DNA from: Thalassotalea atypica
GTDB taxonomy: Bacteria; Pseudomonadota; Gammaproteobacteria; Enterobacterales; Alteromonadaceae
Assembly (NCBI RefSeq): GCF_030295975.1
Contig: NZ_AP027364.1
Span: 3,658,001 to 3,722,000 of the forward strand
Direction of reading: 5' to 3'
DNA length: 64,000 bases
Part shown: positions 8,199 through 17,356 of the stretch, one piece after another
Position numbering within the stretch: the first letter of the stretch is position 1
How the letters are laid out: each line of letters starts with the position of its first letter
Notes under the pieces: generated by a model
What the model was told of the DNA's origin: nothing
Databases searched by the model: none
The model's input: only the letters and a program-made list of their open reading frames with translations
Translations under genes and position numbers: made by a program

Positions 8199-8381
8199 TG
8201 TTAGTCTCCCAAATTCACTTCCATGAGAGGCAAGTATATGAACCAAAGCCTCTTTAATGTATGGCTAAACTGTCCAAAATTGACTAAACACAAAAATGGC
8301 GTGGTGTGATACGAGGCGTAATCCACTATTGAACATTATGGTCCGATTCGATATTTTGTAAGAAACAGCGCCGAGACATAT

Positions 8382-8990
8382 ATGTCACAACAAAAAGCCA
8401 TCGATCGGTATATTAAGAGCAAGCCTGAATTTGCTCGTCCAATACTCAAAAAACTACGTGTGTTAGTCAATGAAGCCTCTTCTGATATAGAAGAAGCCAT
8501 TAAATGGCGACAACCTTGTTTTTCTGAGCAAGGATTGGTGTGTGCAATGGCAGCTTTTAAGAACCATGTGACTTTTTCGTTTTTTAACGGTAAATCGCTC
8601 AATGATACTCATCAATTGTTTGAAGAAAGTGACAATGAAAACCTTGCTGCATTGAAATTTCGCGAAATCGGAGACTTACCGGTTGACGCAATATTGATTG
8701 ACTACATTAGACAAGCTATTGCCGTTAATCATTCAACAGATAAAACCAAATCCCAGGTTAGCAAAAAGAATAAATCAGAATTGATTGTACCTGACGATCT
8801 TCAACAAGCGCTAGCCACCAACATAGGCGCGAGCCGACATTTTGCTGATTTTAGTTACAGCAAACAAAAAGATTACATCGAGTGGATCACTTCCGCAAAA
8901 AAAGAGGCGACCCGTTTAAAGCGTTTATCTACTGCCATTGAGTGGATTTCAGAAGGGAAAGGACGCAATTGGAAGTATGAAAAATGCTAA
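8382..8990 (+). CDS. YdeI/OmpD-associated family protein (DUF1801 plus YdeI)
   Basis: This 202-residue soluble protein has an N-terminal DUF1801-like part: LKKLRVLVNEAS, EEAIKWRQPCF and KNHVTFSFFNG. The C-terminal YdeI part includes PDDLQQAL and FADFSYSKQKDYIEWI, with a helical basic end (AKKEATRLKRL). This two-part arrangement is common for the family. Its biochemical role is unknown, although YdeI-family proteins have been linked to stress and antimicrobial-peptide resistance in enterobacteria. It stands alone between genes on the other strand. Confidence 0.75.
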   Translation: MSQQKAIDRYIKSKPEFARPILKKLRVLVNEASSDIEEAIKWRQPCFSEQGLVCAMAAFKNHVTFSFFNGKSLNDTHQLFEESDNENLAALKFREIGDLPVDAILIDYIRQAIAVNHSTDKTKSQVSKKNKSELIVPDDLQQALATNIGASRHFADFSYSKQKDYIEWITSAKKEATRLKRLSTAIEWISEGKGRNWKYEKC

Positions 8991-9065
8991 TCACGCCCGA
9001 CTCAACATGAAGCAAACGTTATTTATCTATCCGATCTAAGATAAAACTCAAATTACCTACAAATG

Positions 9066-9833
9066 CTAGTTCCGTCCAGCCATCACTCCGCCATCTACAT
9101 CCCAAACTGCCCCTGTTACCCAATCTGCATTCGGTGACAATAGAAAGTCCACGGTATTGGCAACATCTTCTGCACAACCAATGCGGCCAATCGGGTGAAA
9201 TTCATCAAATGAGCTTAATGCTTCATCTAGTTCAGCCGATGGTATAAACGTCTCATAGATCGGCGTCTTCACTACCGCAGGCGCAACAGCATTAACGCGG
9301 ATTTTGTGTTCAGCTAATTCCATCGCCATATGCTGAGTCAATGCGTGCAGTCCTGCTTTTGCCATTGAATATGCAGATGATGGCGTAGCTTTTATGGCTT
9401 GCTTTGCCCACATTGAGCCTATATTGACGATAGAACCACCACCTTGTATTTTCATATGCTCGGCGACAGCTTGTGAGATAAAAAACATCGCTTTGTTTAG
9501 ATCATGATAAATATCATAGTCACTCGCACTATGATCTAAAAAAGAGGTTGGGTTAAAATAACCTGCTGCGTTCACTAAATACTCAATCCTGTCCGGTTGA
9601 GTATTGATGAACTCAATCACTTGCTGAACATCTTGCCAATCGTACAAGTCAGCTTGAATACTACGGGCCTCACCGATAGCAGATAAAGCCTGTGTTGCAT
9701 CGCTCAATTTTTTGCCGCTTCTACCAATAATAACCGGGGTTATACCTCGAGTAATAAGCTTTTTAGCCGTAGCGAAGCCCATTCCACTTGAGCCACCAAT
9801 AATTAGAGCGAGTGATTTATTTGTTTTAGTCAT
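9066..9833 (-). CDS. Short-chain dehydrogenase/reductase (SDR)
   Basis: This 255-residue classical SDR has the cofactor motif GGSSGMGFA near the N-terminus and NAAGYF. The catalytic Ser is in IVNIGSMWA, and the YSMAKAG motif carries the Tyr and Lys. The proline region is [12 protein letters not shown], and the C-terminal end ([12 protein letters not shown]) is the family closing motif. It should be an NAD(P)H-dependent alcohol or ketone oxidoreductase in the cytoplasm; the substrate is unknown. The ATG at 9833 is preferred because the frame further upstream adds only a non-conserved 17 residues. It is divergent from an HxlR regulator that probably controls it. Confidence 0.88.
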   Translation of the reverse strand: MTKTNKSLALIIGGSSGMGFATAKKLITRGITPVIIGRSGKKLSDATQALSAIGEARSIQADLYDWQDVQQVIEFINTQPDRIEYLVNAAGYFNPTSFLDHSASDYDIYHDLNKAMFFISQAVAEHMKIQGGGSIVNIGSMWAKQAIKATPSSAYSMAKAGLHALTQHMAMELAEHKIRVNAVAPAVVKTPIYETFIPSAELDEALSSFDEFHPIGRIGCAEDVANTVDFLLSPNADWVTGAVWDVDGGVMAGRN

Positions 9834-9898
9834 TACGTTATCCTGAACTTGTAAGTGTAAAGTGCGCTCAGTGTATGCAAGCATCAGTCACTTAAAAA

Positions 9899-9929
9899 GT
9901 AAGCACAAATCAGTTAGGTAGGCACAAAT
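9899..9929. promoter_or_regulatory. Direct repeats between the SDR and HxlR genes
   Basis: GTAAGCACAAAT (9899-9910) and GTAGGCACAAAT (9918-9929) differ at one base and start 19 bases apart, just before the hxlR-type start at 9942. They are good candidates for the regulator's binding sites controlling both divergent promoters. The repeats are visible; the binding role is inferred. Confidence 0.5.
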
Positions 9930-9941
9930 TGGTACATCTTA

Positions 9942-10286
9942 ATGAAAGATAAAGAAAAAATAATTTCACGAAAGTTAGCCCCAGAAAAAGGCGCACGCAT
10001 GGTGGAAACGATTTACGGCTGTAAATGGTCATTAACGGTTTATCAGTTACTGCAAAACGGCATCAATCGCCCGGGCTTGATGGCGCGTTCCGTTGAAGGG
10101 TTAACCACGAAAGTACTCAATGATTGCTTACGGAAGAATGTTGAGTTCGGCATATTGCAACGCATTGAGTACCACGAAGTACCACCCCGAGTTGAATATA
10201 AAATTACGGATGTTGGCACCAAATTCATCGACATCCTAGAAGAAATTGAAAAGTTACAATTGCTGCTCGATAAGACACCAAGCTAA
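9942..10286 (+). CDS. HxlR family transcriptional regulator
   Basis: This 114-residue winged-helix protein has the HxlR pattern: a conserved GCKWSLTVYQLL helix, RSVEGLTTKVLNDCLRKN as the recognition region, and a wing with YHEVPPRVEYKITDVG. Such regulators often sense electrophiles or aromatic and quinone compounds and control a divergent oxidoreductase. Here the neighbour is an SDR 108 bases away, with repeated sequences in the gap. The family's key N-terminal cysteine is not present in its usual place, although a Cys sits in GCKW. Confidence 0.85.
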   Translation: MKDKEKIISRKLAPEKGARMVETIYGCKWSLTVYQLLQNGINRPGLMARSVEGLTTKVLNDCLRKNVEFGILQRIEYHEVPPRVEYKITDVGTKFIDILEEIEKLQLLLDKTPS

Positions 10287-10447
10287 TTGCTCATTCAACT
10301 ATCAAACCGCCTCCTTAACGACTCGGTTTATTTTTCTAAATTGAGCAACTGTATAGGTTCAAAAAACCTAAATCTGTTGCTGTAACAAACCGCTGTTTAA
10401 ATATATAGTACTTATACCATAAGTCACTCGAGTTACAAGGAACCTGT

Positions 10448-11965
10448 GTGTTTACAAAAATAGCTAAAATTGCCCTACTTTCTCTTAGTATGGGATCTGC
10501 CTACGCTACTACAGTGTCAACTTTAAGTCAGGAAACGGCTCAATATGCCGTTGATACCTATCAATCAGCAATGGTCGATAGCCTCGCGCAATTGGTAAGA
10601 CATGACACCAGAGCCATTGATGGCGTGTTAGCCACAGAAAACCCTGCGCATATCGCCTTTAAAAATGACCTTAAAAAGCAAGCATTAGCACTGGGCCTAG
10701 ATTATAAAGACGAAGGTTATTTGGTCATTATTGGTTTAGGCGACAGTAAAGATCGTGTCGGGGTAATCACCCACGGTGACATTCAACCGTACAATGCCAG
10801 TAAGTGGGCAAAATCGCCTTTAGAACTCGACACTACCTCAGAGCCAGGTAAATTAATTGGTCGTGGTACCGAAGACGATAAAGGCCCTATTTCAACCGCC
10901 CTTTATGCGATGAAATCAATCAAAGATAAACACATTAAGCTGAATAAACGCATTGAGCTATATGTTTACATGGCCGAAGAATCTGACTGGGCGCCATTAG
11001 AAGCATATGTCGCCTCGCATGAATTACCTGAAATTAACATTACCATTGATGCAGAATATCCTGTAGTTACCGCAGAAAAAGGCTGGGGATTAGTCAAAGT
11101 CGCCTTCCCTAAATCAAAGTTACCTGCCAATATCGCCAACAATACGCCTTACATCAGCGCGTTTACTGGCGGCTATTTTGTTAGTCAAATTCCAGAAGAT
11201 GCTAGCACTGTTATTGAACATGCAAATCCAGCACTTCTCGCTCAGTTACAAGCACGAGCTAAATCATTTAAGAAAATGAAATTTCACTTTGAGTTAAAGG
11301 GCAAGCAGCTGGCCATTAGCGCCGTAGGAAAGTCAGCTCATTCTTCTAAGCCACAGGAGGGTATCAACGCAATCCCTCACTTAGCGGCATTGCTTAACCT
11401 TGAAACCATTCAGTGGCCAAACAATGGTGCTGGCACCATGGTGAATTTCATCAACGACAATATTGGCATCGGCCTTGAGGGGAAACAGTTTGGCAATATC
11501 GCTTATCGCGATGATTTTATGGGGCCAATGACGGTTGCAGCAACCTTAATCAAGCAGCAAGAAAGCGCAGTTGAATTACACATTAATTTACGTCGCCCGA
11601 AAGGCAAAGAAAAACAGCAACTACTCAATGAGATTGATCAAGCGATCACTGCTTGGCAACAAGAAAATAACGCGCCGTTGACTCAATTAGATCATTACAT
11701 TGGCGACCCGTTTGTACAATCTGATGCGCCGCAAGTAGATACACTGCTGTCAGTCTTTAAACACTTTACCGGTATCAAAGACGCTAAACCCATTGCCATA
11801 GGCGGCGGCACAAACAGCCGGTTATTCCCTACAGCTGTGAGTTTTGGTCCTTCCATGCCAGGTGCCGATTACACGGGACATTCAGAGCACGAATTTATCA
11901 CTGTTGAGCAGTTTGTTTTGAACTTAAAAATGTACACAGCGACCTTTATTGAGTTAGCAAAATAG
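10448..11965 (+). CDS. Exported M20 family dipeptidase
   Basis: This 505-residue protein starts at a GTG after AAGGAACC, with a signal peptide (ending MGSAYA, about residue 20). The mature part is an M20/M25/M40 zinc peptidase: VGVITHGDIQP with the first metal His, GRGTEDDKGP with the bridging Asp, YMAEESDW with the general base and metal Glu, and DAEYP with the next metal Asp. GADYTGHSEHEF near the end supplies the last metal His. The dimerisation domain lies in the middle (residues about 220-410). It is closest to dipeptidases of the PepV/Sapep type, but exported to the periplasm. No neighbour suggests a specific substrate. Confidence 0.87.
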   Translation: MFTKIAKIALLSLSMGSAYATTVSTLSQETAQYAVDTYQSAMVDSLAQLVRHDTRAIDGVLATENPAHIAFKNDLKKQALALGLDYKDEGYLVIIGLGDSKDRVGVITHGDIQPYNASKWAKSPLELDTTSEPGKLIGRGTEDDKGPISTALYAMKSIKDKHIKLNKRIELYVYMAEESDWAPLEAYVASHELPEINITIDAEYPVVTAEKGWGLVKVAFPKSKLPANIANNTPYISAFTGGYFVSQIPEDASTVIEHANPALLAQLQARAKSFKKMKFHFELKGKQLAISAVGKSAHSSKPQEGINAIPHLAALLNLETIQWPNNGAGTMVNFINDNIGIGLEGKQFGNIAYRDDFMGPMTVAATLIKQQESAVELHINLRRPKGKEKQQLLNEIDQAITAWQQENNAPLTQLDHYIGDPFVQSDAPQVDTLLSVFKHFTGIKDAKPIAIGGGTNSRLFPTAVSFGPSMPGADYTGHSEHEFITVEQFVLNLKMYTATFIELAK

Positions 11966-11976
11966 ATTTGTCTTGT

Positions 11977-12005
11977 TGAGTTAACGGTGAATTGCCGTTA
12001 ACTCA
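11977..12005. terminator. Hairpin after the M20 peptidase gene
   Basis: An 11-bp perfect stem (TGAGTTAACGG with CCGTTAACTCA, 7-base loop) starts 11 bases after the peptidase stop codon. It lacks a following T-run but is well placed to end or stabilise that transcript. It also lies 50 bases from the end of the convergent VOC gene. Confidence 0.5.
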
Positions 12006-12053
12006 CATAGAATTATCCTGCGTTCATTATTTGATATACTTGATGCTAATTCC

Positions 12054-12440
12054 TCATTCATCAAAAATAGCTTCTAAACGATTACCGACTGGATCTCTAA
12101 AAATCAATTGAGCCAAGTTTGTGTCCGGAACTTGGCTTGTTTCAAATCTTATCTTCATCTCATTAAGTTTATTTTCGAACCTTGTTCGACCTGATAGGCT
12201 AAAGGCAATATGGTTTAAATAGCTCTGTTGTGGCGTGTCAATAAACCGCGTACCTTCGGTTAGGTGTACAATCGCACTCTTTGTTTTTGTATATTGATTT
12301 GACGACAAATAAAGCCAAAAGCCTGCTCGCTTAAAATCAGGCCTAGCTCCTACTTCTAAGTCGAACACTTGACAATAAAACTCCTTAACTTGCTCCAACA
12401 AGTCCATAGGCGCAGTAATATTAAAGTGATCAAATTTCAT
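12054..12440 (-). CDS. VOC family (glyoxalase/bleomycin-resistance fold) protein
   Basis: This 128-residue protein has the paired beta-alpha-beta-beta-beta units of the VOC fold. It opens with FDHFNITAPMDLLEQVKEFYCQVF (in two parts) and closes with AQLIFRDPVGNRLEAIFDE. Potential metal ligands are the N-terminal His of FDHFN, the His of YLNHIAF and the C-terminal Glu of RLEAIF. The substrate is unknown. It is a single gene convergent with the M20 peptidase. Confidence 0.8.
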   Translation of the reverse strand: MKFDHFNITAPMDLLEQVKEFYCQVFDLEVGARPDFKRAGFWLYLSSNQYTKTKSAIVHLTEGTRFIDTPQQSYLNHIAFSLSGRTRFENKLNEMKIRFETSQVPDTNLAQLIFRDPVGNRLEAIFDE

Positions 12441-12636
12441 TAAATAGGCCTTTAAGTTTAACTAACGTTTAGCGTATTACAGGCAATAGCCTGATTGCAA
12501 TTATCACCGTGACTTAGTAAAAATATCGTGGTTTACTTTACCTTGGTTATTAGAATTAGTAATAGTTGCAAGAGAATAAACGCACATCGAATCAACACGA
12601 GCTAAGCCGAGGTAGAGCAATGAAAAACCGTAAATC

Positions 12637-12999
12637 ATGCTAGAATTTTATTGTCGAGCCGCCAATAGGCTTGTTGCTTTTCGCGCAGCTTATATCTTGC
12701 TATTCGTCATTAACATTGGCTTTATTTGCTATGCCCTAATCTTCCCTGACTCTGCCGCTTTTGACGTAGGATTACTACCTGCATTATTGACCTTTTTATG
12801 GCTATTGTTGCTTTTTTTATTTTGCCAAATGTTTGGTTCAGTAGGGGACTTAACAACCCAGAGCAAGGGCTTGCTTAAAAAATCAAAACAAAAACTTAAA
12901 CGCTTTATTTATGGTAGTTTTGCGTTGTTGTTTTCCTTACTGAGCATTGCGGTTGTATTGCTCAGTATTCGTTCACTCAATGTCTGGTTGCAAACCTGA
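12637..12999 (+). CDS. Small membrane protein, function unknown
   Basis: This 120-residue protein has three probable membrane helices: about residues 14-34, 44-66 and 92-115. A basic loop rich in lysine (KGLLKKSKQKLKRF) lies before the third. The positive loop suggests a cytoplasmic face between helices 2 and 3. I recognise no family motif. It is preceded by about 200 bases of non-coding sequence and runs toward the GFA gene. Confidence 0.55.
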   Translation: MLEFYCRAANRLVAFRAAYILLFVINIGFICYALIFPDSAAFDVGLLPALLTFLWLLLLFLFCQMFGSVGDLTTQSKGLLKKSKQKLKRFIYGSFALLFSLLSIAVVLLSIRSLNVWLQT

Positions 13000-13022
13000 A
13001 ATTCGTGCCTATATGAGTTTGG

Positions 13023-13430
13023 CTACTCTCGATAACCTTTGAACTTGGGTAATTGATCGTTAAATTGGCACCAATTAACTTGTGAATCTGTATAGATATG
13101 GGCATCAGGTTTTACAGGCTCTAACGTGTCAAATGCGGCAAGGGAAATTTCTACGGTCTTCGTTTCTCGGTTAAAACAAGACTCAAACAGCAAGCTAGAG
13201 CCACAATGCTGGCAAAATTTTCGCACGCTACCATTTTCGGCGCAATAACTGGCTAAACGATCTTCCCCTGCAAGCCATGTTAAGTTGGTCAGTTTGACTT
13301 CGCCAAAGGTTGAAAATGCCGCGCCGTGAAATTTTTGGCACATCTTACAGTGGCAATGGCCAATCATTGGCTCAAACTCTTGCACTGAAAACCTGATATC
13401 ACCGCACAAACAAGATCCACTATTTTTCAT
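13023..13430 (-). CDS. GFA family zinc protein
   Basis: This 135-residue protein shows the zinc-binding cysteines of the glutathione-dependent formaldehyde-activating enzyme (GFA) fold. These are GSCLCGDIRF at the N-terminus, GHCHCKMCQKFHGAAFST and then FCQHCGSSLLFE. The C-terminal part ends in HIYTDSQVNWCQFNDQLPKF, usual in this broad family. Most members have no proven role in formaldehyde metabolism, so only the fold should be taken as known. Confidence 0.85.
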   Translation of the reverse strand: MKNSGSCLCGDIRFSVQEFEPMIGHCHCKMCQKFHGAAFSTFGEVKLTNLTWLAGEDRLASYCAENGSVRKFCQHCGSSLLFESCFNRETKTVEISLAAFDTLEPVKPDAHIYTDSQVNWCQFNDQLPKFKGYRE

Positions 13431-13522
13431 GTTCTCACCCAGTATTGCTTCACCTTCTTATACCCTAGAATAAAACGAAAAAACTGCCAGTTCATGTCTT
13501 CAATGTCGTGGCATAATTCATT

Positions 13523-14935
13523 CTATGTATTACCATGTTTTTTTGTTTCTCGTCCATAGTAGGCAATAGCAAGCGCCAGGAAAAAAGGCAATACACGTTC
13601 AAGAATATCTCCGGGTGAATTAGGCTGCCAATTAAACCATACTGTTAATCCAAAACCGCAAATAATCGCCAACAAACGATTTATGCCTTTGACTTGATAG
13701 CCCATAAGCAAAACAATCAACAAGGGACCAAACGCTGAGCCTATCGCAGCCCAAGCAAACAACACTCGAGAGAATATCGCTTCAGGCGCATATAAAGCTA
13801 TTAACAAGGAAATCAGACACATACCCACCACTGTTAGCCGAGAAATAAGTAACTGTTTGGCCGCTGAGCCTTTTAATTTTAAGTCATACGACAAGGATGA
13901 AGCGGAAACCAACAATTGGCTGTCTGCTGTCGACATAATGGCCGAAAGTACCGCCGCAACAAAGATTCCAGCAACTACAGGGTGAAACAGCAAATTTGTA
14001 ACACTGAACAGCACTTGCTCATTATCATTGACGTCATTGAGCAATACTCTTGCACACCAACCTAAAATAAGCATACCGCCGATCACTATTATTGGCCATG
14101 CAATACCAATGTAACGCGCTACTTTGACCGAATGGGCATCTTTAATTGCCATAAAGCGATTAACCACATGAGGTTGACCACAATTGCCTAATCCCACACC
14201 TAGCAAACCTGCAATAAATGCCAAACCTAACCAACCGGTATGCGCACCGGTTAGCGACATTTGTGTTTGGGAGAGTTCATGAGGTAACTGGCTGAACAAT
14301 TCACCATAGCCGCCAACACTGATCAAGGCTGCAAGTGGCAGAACAAAAGCTGTTATCGCCATTAATAGCCCTTGCAAAGTATCTGTCACACTGACTGCCC
14401 AAAAACCACCAAGCAAGGTATAGATCAAGATGATCAGCGTCCCTAACAAGATAGCCTTGTTGCTGTCCATATTAAAGGTTGTTGCAAATGTACCGCCCGC
14501 CGCTTGAAATTGCGCGGCGATGTAAAATGAAAAAGAAAACACCACAATAAAACTACAGCAGTAGACTATCACTTTGCTGTAAGAATCTTTGCCTGCGAGC
14601 AAGTCTGCTAAAGTTATAGCACCTGATTGATTGCCTAGCTGCCGAATACGTGGGGCAATCCATAACCAATTAAAGGCATAACCTAAGACAACGGCTGGAA
14701 ACAACCAAATAGCCGATAACCCCATGGTATATGCCGCCCCACTCACGCCGAGTAAGCTCCATGCAGACGACGCACTGGCAGAAGAACTCGTGGCTGCAAC
14801 CCAAGGACCTAATGTTTTGCCGCCGATAAAAAAATCTTCAGTATTTTTGGTGCGTTTGCTGGCCCAAAAACCAATGGAAATCAACAGAAATTTATAAAAA
14901 ACTAAAGTGATTAAAACGACATTCTCACGATCCAT
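13523..14935 (-). CDS. Sodium:solute symporter (SSS, PutP-like)
   Basis: This 470-residue membrane protein has about 13 helices. SSS family features include TEDFFIGGKTLGPWVAATS near the N-terminus and the helix-1/loop segment SAWSLLGVSGAAYTMGLSA. The later block is VVAGIFVAAVLSAIMSTADSQLLV, the conserved segment that helps form the second sodium site. The resemblance is to the proline transporter branch, but substrate prediction in this family is unreliable. A CoA-ester lyase gene lies 146 bases upstream on the same strand, so the substrate may be a carboxylic or amino acid. Confidence 0.85.
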   Translation of the reverse strand: MDRENVVLITLVFYKFLLISIGFWASKRTKNTEDFFIGGKTLGPWVAATSSSASASSAWSLLGVSGAAYTMGLSAIWLFPAVVLGYAFNWLWIAPRIRQLGNQSGAITLADLLAGKDSYSKVIVYCCSFIVVFSFSFYIAAQFQAAGGTFATTFNMDSNKAILLGTLIILIYTLLGGFWAVSVTDTLQGLLMAITAFVLPLAALISVGGYGELFSQLPHELSQTQMSLTGAHTGWLGLAFIAGLLGVGLGNCGQPHVVNRFMAIKDAHSVKVARYIGIAWPIIVIGGMLILGWCARVLLNDVNDNEQVLFSVTNLLFHPVVAGIFVAAVLSAIMSTADSQLLVSASSLSYDLKLKGSAAKQLLISRLTVVGMCLISLLIALYAPEAIFSRVLFAWAAIGSAFGPLLIVLLMGYQVKGINRLLAIICGFGLTVWFNWQPNSPGDILERVLPFFLALAIAYYGRETKKHGNT

Positions 14936-15081
14936 GAATCATTCCATTTTGATTACAAGCAATAAAAAAGCGACACTAACGCAAGTCGCTCCACTAATGT
15001 ACGCTGTTACATTATCTTATTGCAAGCCGGCGCAAAGCTCGGCCTTTCAGCCGTATACTTTGAGTATTGCCGGAGGACATT

Positions 15082-15912
15082 CTAATCACCTTGCTGGTGT
15101 TTGGTTGCTAAATTGGCCAACGCAAGCACCCGATATGAGGCAAGAATAATAGGTCGATCAACCATTTTACCATTCACCACCACCACGCCAGCATCAGGTC
15201 CCTCTACCGCAGCGACAACAGACTGCGCATACGAAATTTGGGCATCCGTGGGCATAAATCCTTGATGAATTGGTTCTATCTGGCAGGGGTGGACCGCCGC
15301 TTTCCCGGTAAAGCCTAGCGCCTTTATTTTCTGCGTTTCACTTAATAAGTCTTGGGTATTTTTAAAATCAACAAAAGGCACATCAATCAAGTCGATTTTG
15401 GCCTTTGCTGCCGCCATCACTAATCGACTTCTGACTAACAACAGAGGCTGATAACTGAACTCACAACCAAGCTCTGCAGAGAGATCGGCACCGCCAAACA
15501 TTAAAGCGCTAACCCTGTCAGTTGCAGCAATAGCATCGGCATTTTCCAGCCCTATAATGGTTTCAATCAAGCCAATGAATTGAGTCGACTGTTCAAAATA
15601 CTCACTGACTTTATCTATGTTCTCAGCCGAGCTACATTTGGCTAACATGATAAAGGCTGGATTTGCTTTAGCTAGAGCCATCGCATCCGCTTGCCCAAGA
15701 TCTGAATCAATAGGGTTAATGCGCACACAGACGTTTCGATTAACCGTTTGGATGTAATCAACAGTTGCTTGCCTTGCCGCGTCTTTATCTACGGGTAACA
15801 CCGCGTCTTCTAAATCGATACAAATAAGATCAGCGTTGCTTGCATCCGCTTTACGAAATCGCGCAGGCTGAGAGCCGGGAACAAATAATAATGAACGTAA
15901 AAGAGTGGCCAT
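15082..15912 (-). CDS. CoA ester lyase (HpcH/HpaI, CitE-like)
   Basis: This 276-residue protein begins MATLLRSLLFVPGSQPARF, the standard start of CitE-like proteins, so the ATG at 15912 is used rather than the longer open frame. Other motifs are DLICIDLEDAVLPVDKDAAR with the metal-binding Glu-Asp pair, VRINPIDSD and IGLIETIIGLENAD, with GFTGKAAVHPCQI at the C-terminal CoA-binding part. The family cleaves malyl-CoA or related beta-hydroxyacyl-CoA thioesters in the cytoplasm. No citrate lyase alpha or gamma subunit is nearby, so this is a free-standing lyase or thioesterase. The ligand is unknown. Confidence 0.85.
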   Translation of the reverse strand: MATLLRSLLFVPGSQPARFRKADASNADLICIDLEDAVLPVDKDAARQATVDYIQTVNRNVCVRINPIDSDLGQADAMALAKANPAFIMLAKCSSAENIDKVSEYFEQSTQFIGLIETIIGLENADAIAATDRVSALMFGGADLSAELGCEFSYQPLLLVRSRLVMAAAKAKIDLIDVPFVDFKNTQDLLSETQKIKALGFTGKAAVHPCQIEPIHQGFMPTDAQISYAQSVVAAVEGPDAGVVVVNGKMVDRPIILASYRVLALANLATKHQQGD

Positions 15913-16101
15913 GGTTCGCTCGTCGCCATAATCGCTACAATGAATGTAGTAATGTAGTTCAAAGCATAGCCCCACTGCAATGCAAGCAACTGACTTTTAT
16001 AAATTAAGTCAGAATACTAAGTGCTAGCCTTTTGAATTAGAAAGGCGATAAGATGACGAGGAACCGCCACTGTGTGAAAGATCAAATCTCAAAGGAATAA
16101 C

Positions 16102-16485
16102 ATGCTAAAAGGAATACATCATGTCGCGATTATTTGCTCTAACTATGAGGTTTCTAAGTATTTTTATCACGAAGTACTAGGCCTAAAAATTATTGCTGAG
16201 TCTTATCGCCAGGAACGAGATTCTTACAAATTGGACCTCGCCTTACCTGATGGCAGTCAAATTGAGTTATTTTCATTTAACGACCGCCCTAAGCGCCCAA
16301 GTTACCCAGAGGCACATGGATTGCGCCATTTAGCGTTTTGCGTTGAGAATATTGATGTGATTGCCGAGCGATTATTGCAACAAAACATTTCCGTAGAGCC
16401 TATTAGAGTCGATGAACTCACCAAAAAGCGCTACACTTTTTTTTCAGACCCAGATGATCTACCGCTCGAACTGTATGAGCAATAA
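16102..16485 (+). CDS. gloA2: VOC family metalloprotein, YaeR/GloA2 type
   Basis: This 127-residue protein closely follows the YaeR (SMU.1112c) pattern. It begins MLKGIHHVAIICSNYEVSKYFY and contains AESYRQERDSYKLDLALPDG, ELFSFNDRPKRPSYPEA and GLRHLAFCV, ending in FFSDPDDLPLELYE. The metal ligands should be the His of IHHVAI, the Glu of QIELF, the His of LRHLAF and the final Glu of PLELYE. E. coli YaeR is an uncharacterised glyoxalase-I-like protein. It precedes another VOC gene by 18 bases, so the two are probably cotranscribed. The symbol is by resemblance only. Confidence 0.8.
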   Translation: MLKGIHHVAIICSNYEVSKYFYHEVLGLKIIAESYRQERDSYKLDLALPDGSQIELFSFNDRPKRPSYPEAHGLRHLAFCVENIDVIAERLLQQNISVEPIRVDELTKKRYTFFSDPDDLPLELYEQ

Positions 16486-16503
16486 GCTGCCAAGGAACAT
16501 GGA

Positions 16504-16863
16504 ATGAGTAACCACGAAAAAATCAATTATCTTGAATTTCCCTCTCAAAATTTAGCCGCTACCAAATTATTTTTCGAACAAGTATTTGCATGGAAATTTA
16601 CCGATTACGGTCCTGATTATTGTGCTTTTAGTCAAACAGATGCAGGAATGGATGGCGGATTCTTTCAATCATTACTCAGCAGTCACACAGAGCAAGGTAG
16701 TGCTTTAGTTGTTTTTTATAGTGATGATTTATTACGTACACAACAAAAAATACTTGAAGCCAAAGGCAAAGTGATTAAGGAAATTTTTAGTTTTCCAGGC
16801 GGACGTCGCTTTCATTTTACTGAGCCAAGTGGCAATGAGTTTGCTGTGTGGTCGGATAGATAG
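16504..16863 (+). CDS. VOC family protein
   Basis: This 119-residue single-unit VOC protein begins KINYLEFPSQNLAATKLFFEQVFAWKF (in two parts) and has PGGRRFHFTEPSGNEFAVWSD at the end. The segment FTDYGPDYCAF and the glycine-rich DAGMDGGFF are typical of the family group that includes predicted lactoylglutathione-lyase-like enzymes. The function is unknown. It lies 18 bases after the yaeR-like gene and is followed by a strong bidirectional terminator. Confidence 0.78.
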   Translation: MSNHEKINYLEFPSQNLAATKLFFEQVFAWKFTDYGPDYCAFSQTDAGMDGGFFQSLLSSHTEQGSALVVFYSDDLLRTQQKILEAKGKVIKEIFSFPGGRRFHFTEPSGNEFAVWSDR

Positions 16864-16894
16864 CCGTTATGGCGATATAATTGGAGGCATTAAA

Positions 16895-16916
16895 AAAGCT
16901 GGCATCTGCCAGCTTT
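16895..16916. terminator. Bidirectional intrinsic terminator
   Basis: AAAGCTGGC pairs with GCCAGCTTT around a 4-base loop, with an A-run on the left and TTTCTTT on the right. It ends the plus-strand VOC operon (stop at 16863) and the minus-strand erpA gene (ending at 16936). The stem and tails are seen directly. Confidence 0.85.
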
Positions 16917-16935
16917 CTTTCATTCAATTTATGGG

Positions 16936-17277
16936 TTAAATAGAGAATGAAGAGCCACAACCACAAGTTGACGTGGCATTCGGGTTTGTCACTAAGAAAC
17001 GACTTCCTTCGAGTCCTTCGGTGTAGTCAACTTCGCCGCCCACTAAATATTGAAGACTCATTGGATCAATGACCATTGAAACCCCTTGTTTTTCTATGGT
17101 CATATCGCCTTCGTTAACTTTCTCATCAAAAGTAAAGCCGTAAGAAAATCCTGAACAACCACCGCCCGTGACATAGACACGTAATTTAAGGTTTGGGTTT
17201 TCTTCTTCCGTCACTAATGCTAAAACTTTGGTCGCTGCAGCGTCAGTAAATTGGATAGGGAGTTCTGGGTTAGACAT
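16936..17277 (-). CDS. erpA: Iron-sulfur cluster insertion protein ErpA
   Basis: This 113-residue A-type carrier has the three conserved cysteines: one in [12 protein letters not shown] and two in STCGCGSSF at the C-terminus. [21 protein letters not shown] and [11 protein letters not shown] fit ErpA rather than IscA, as does the [11 protein letters not shown] start. It receives Fe-S clusters from IscU-type machinery and passes them to apo-proteins, including those of isoprenoid synthesis. The gene is single, as is common, and shares the terminator at 16895-16916 with the convergent genes. Confidence 0.93.
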   Translation of the reverse strand: MSNPELPIQFTDAAATKVLALVTEEENPNLKLRVYVTGGGCSGFSYGFTFDEKVNEGDMTIEKQGVSMVIDPMSLQYLVGGEVDYTEGLEGSRFLVTNPNATSTCGCGSSFSI

Positions 17278-17356
17278 GTACTTTTCTTCAACAATACGAC
17301 AATGGTGTGAATTATCTTAAACCTGACTAATTTAATCAAGTATTACCTAGTTATAT

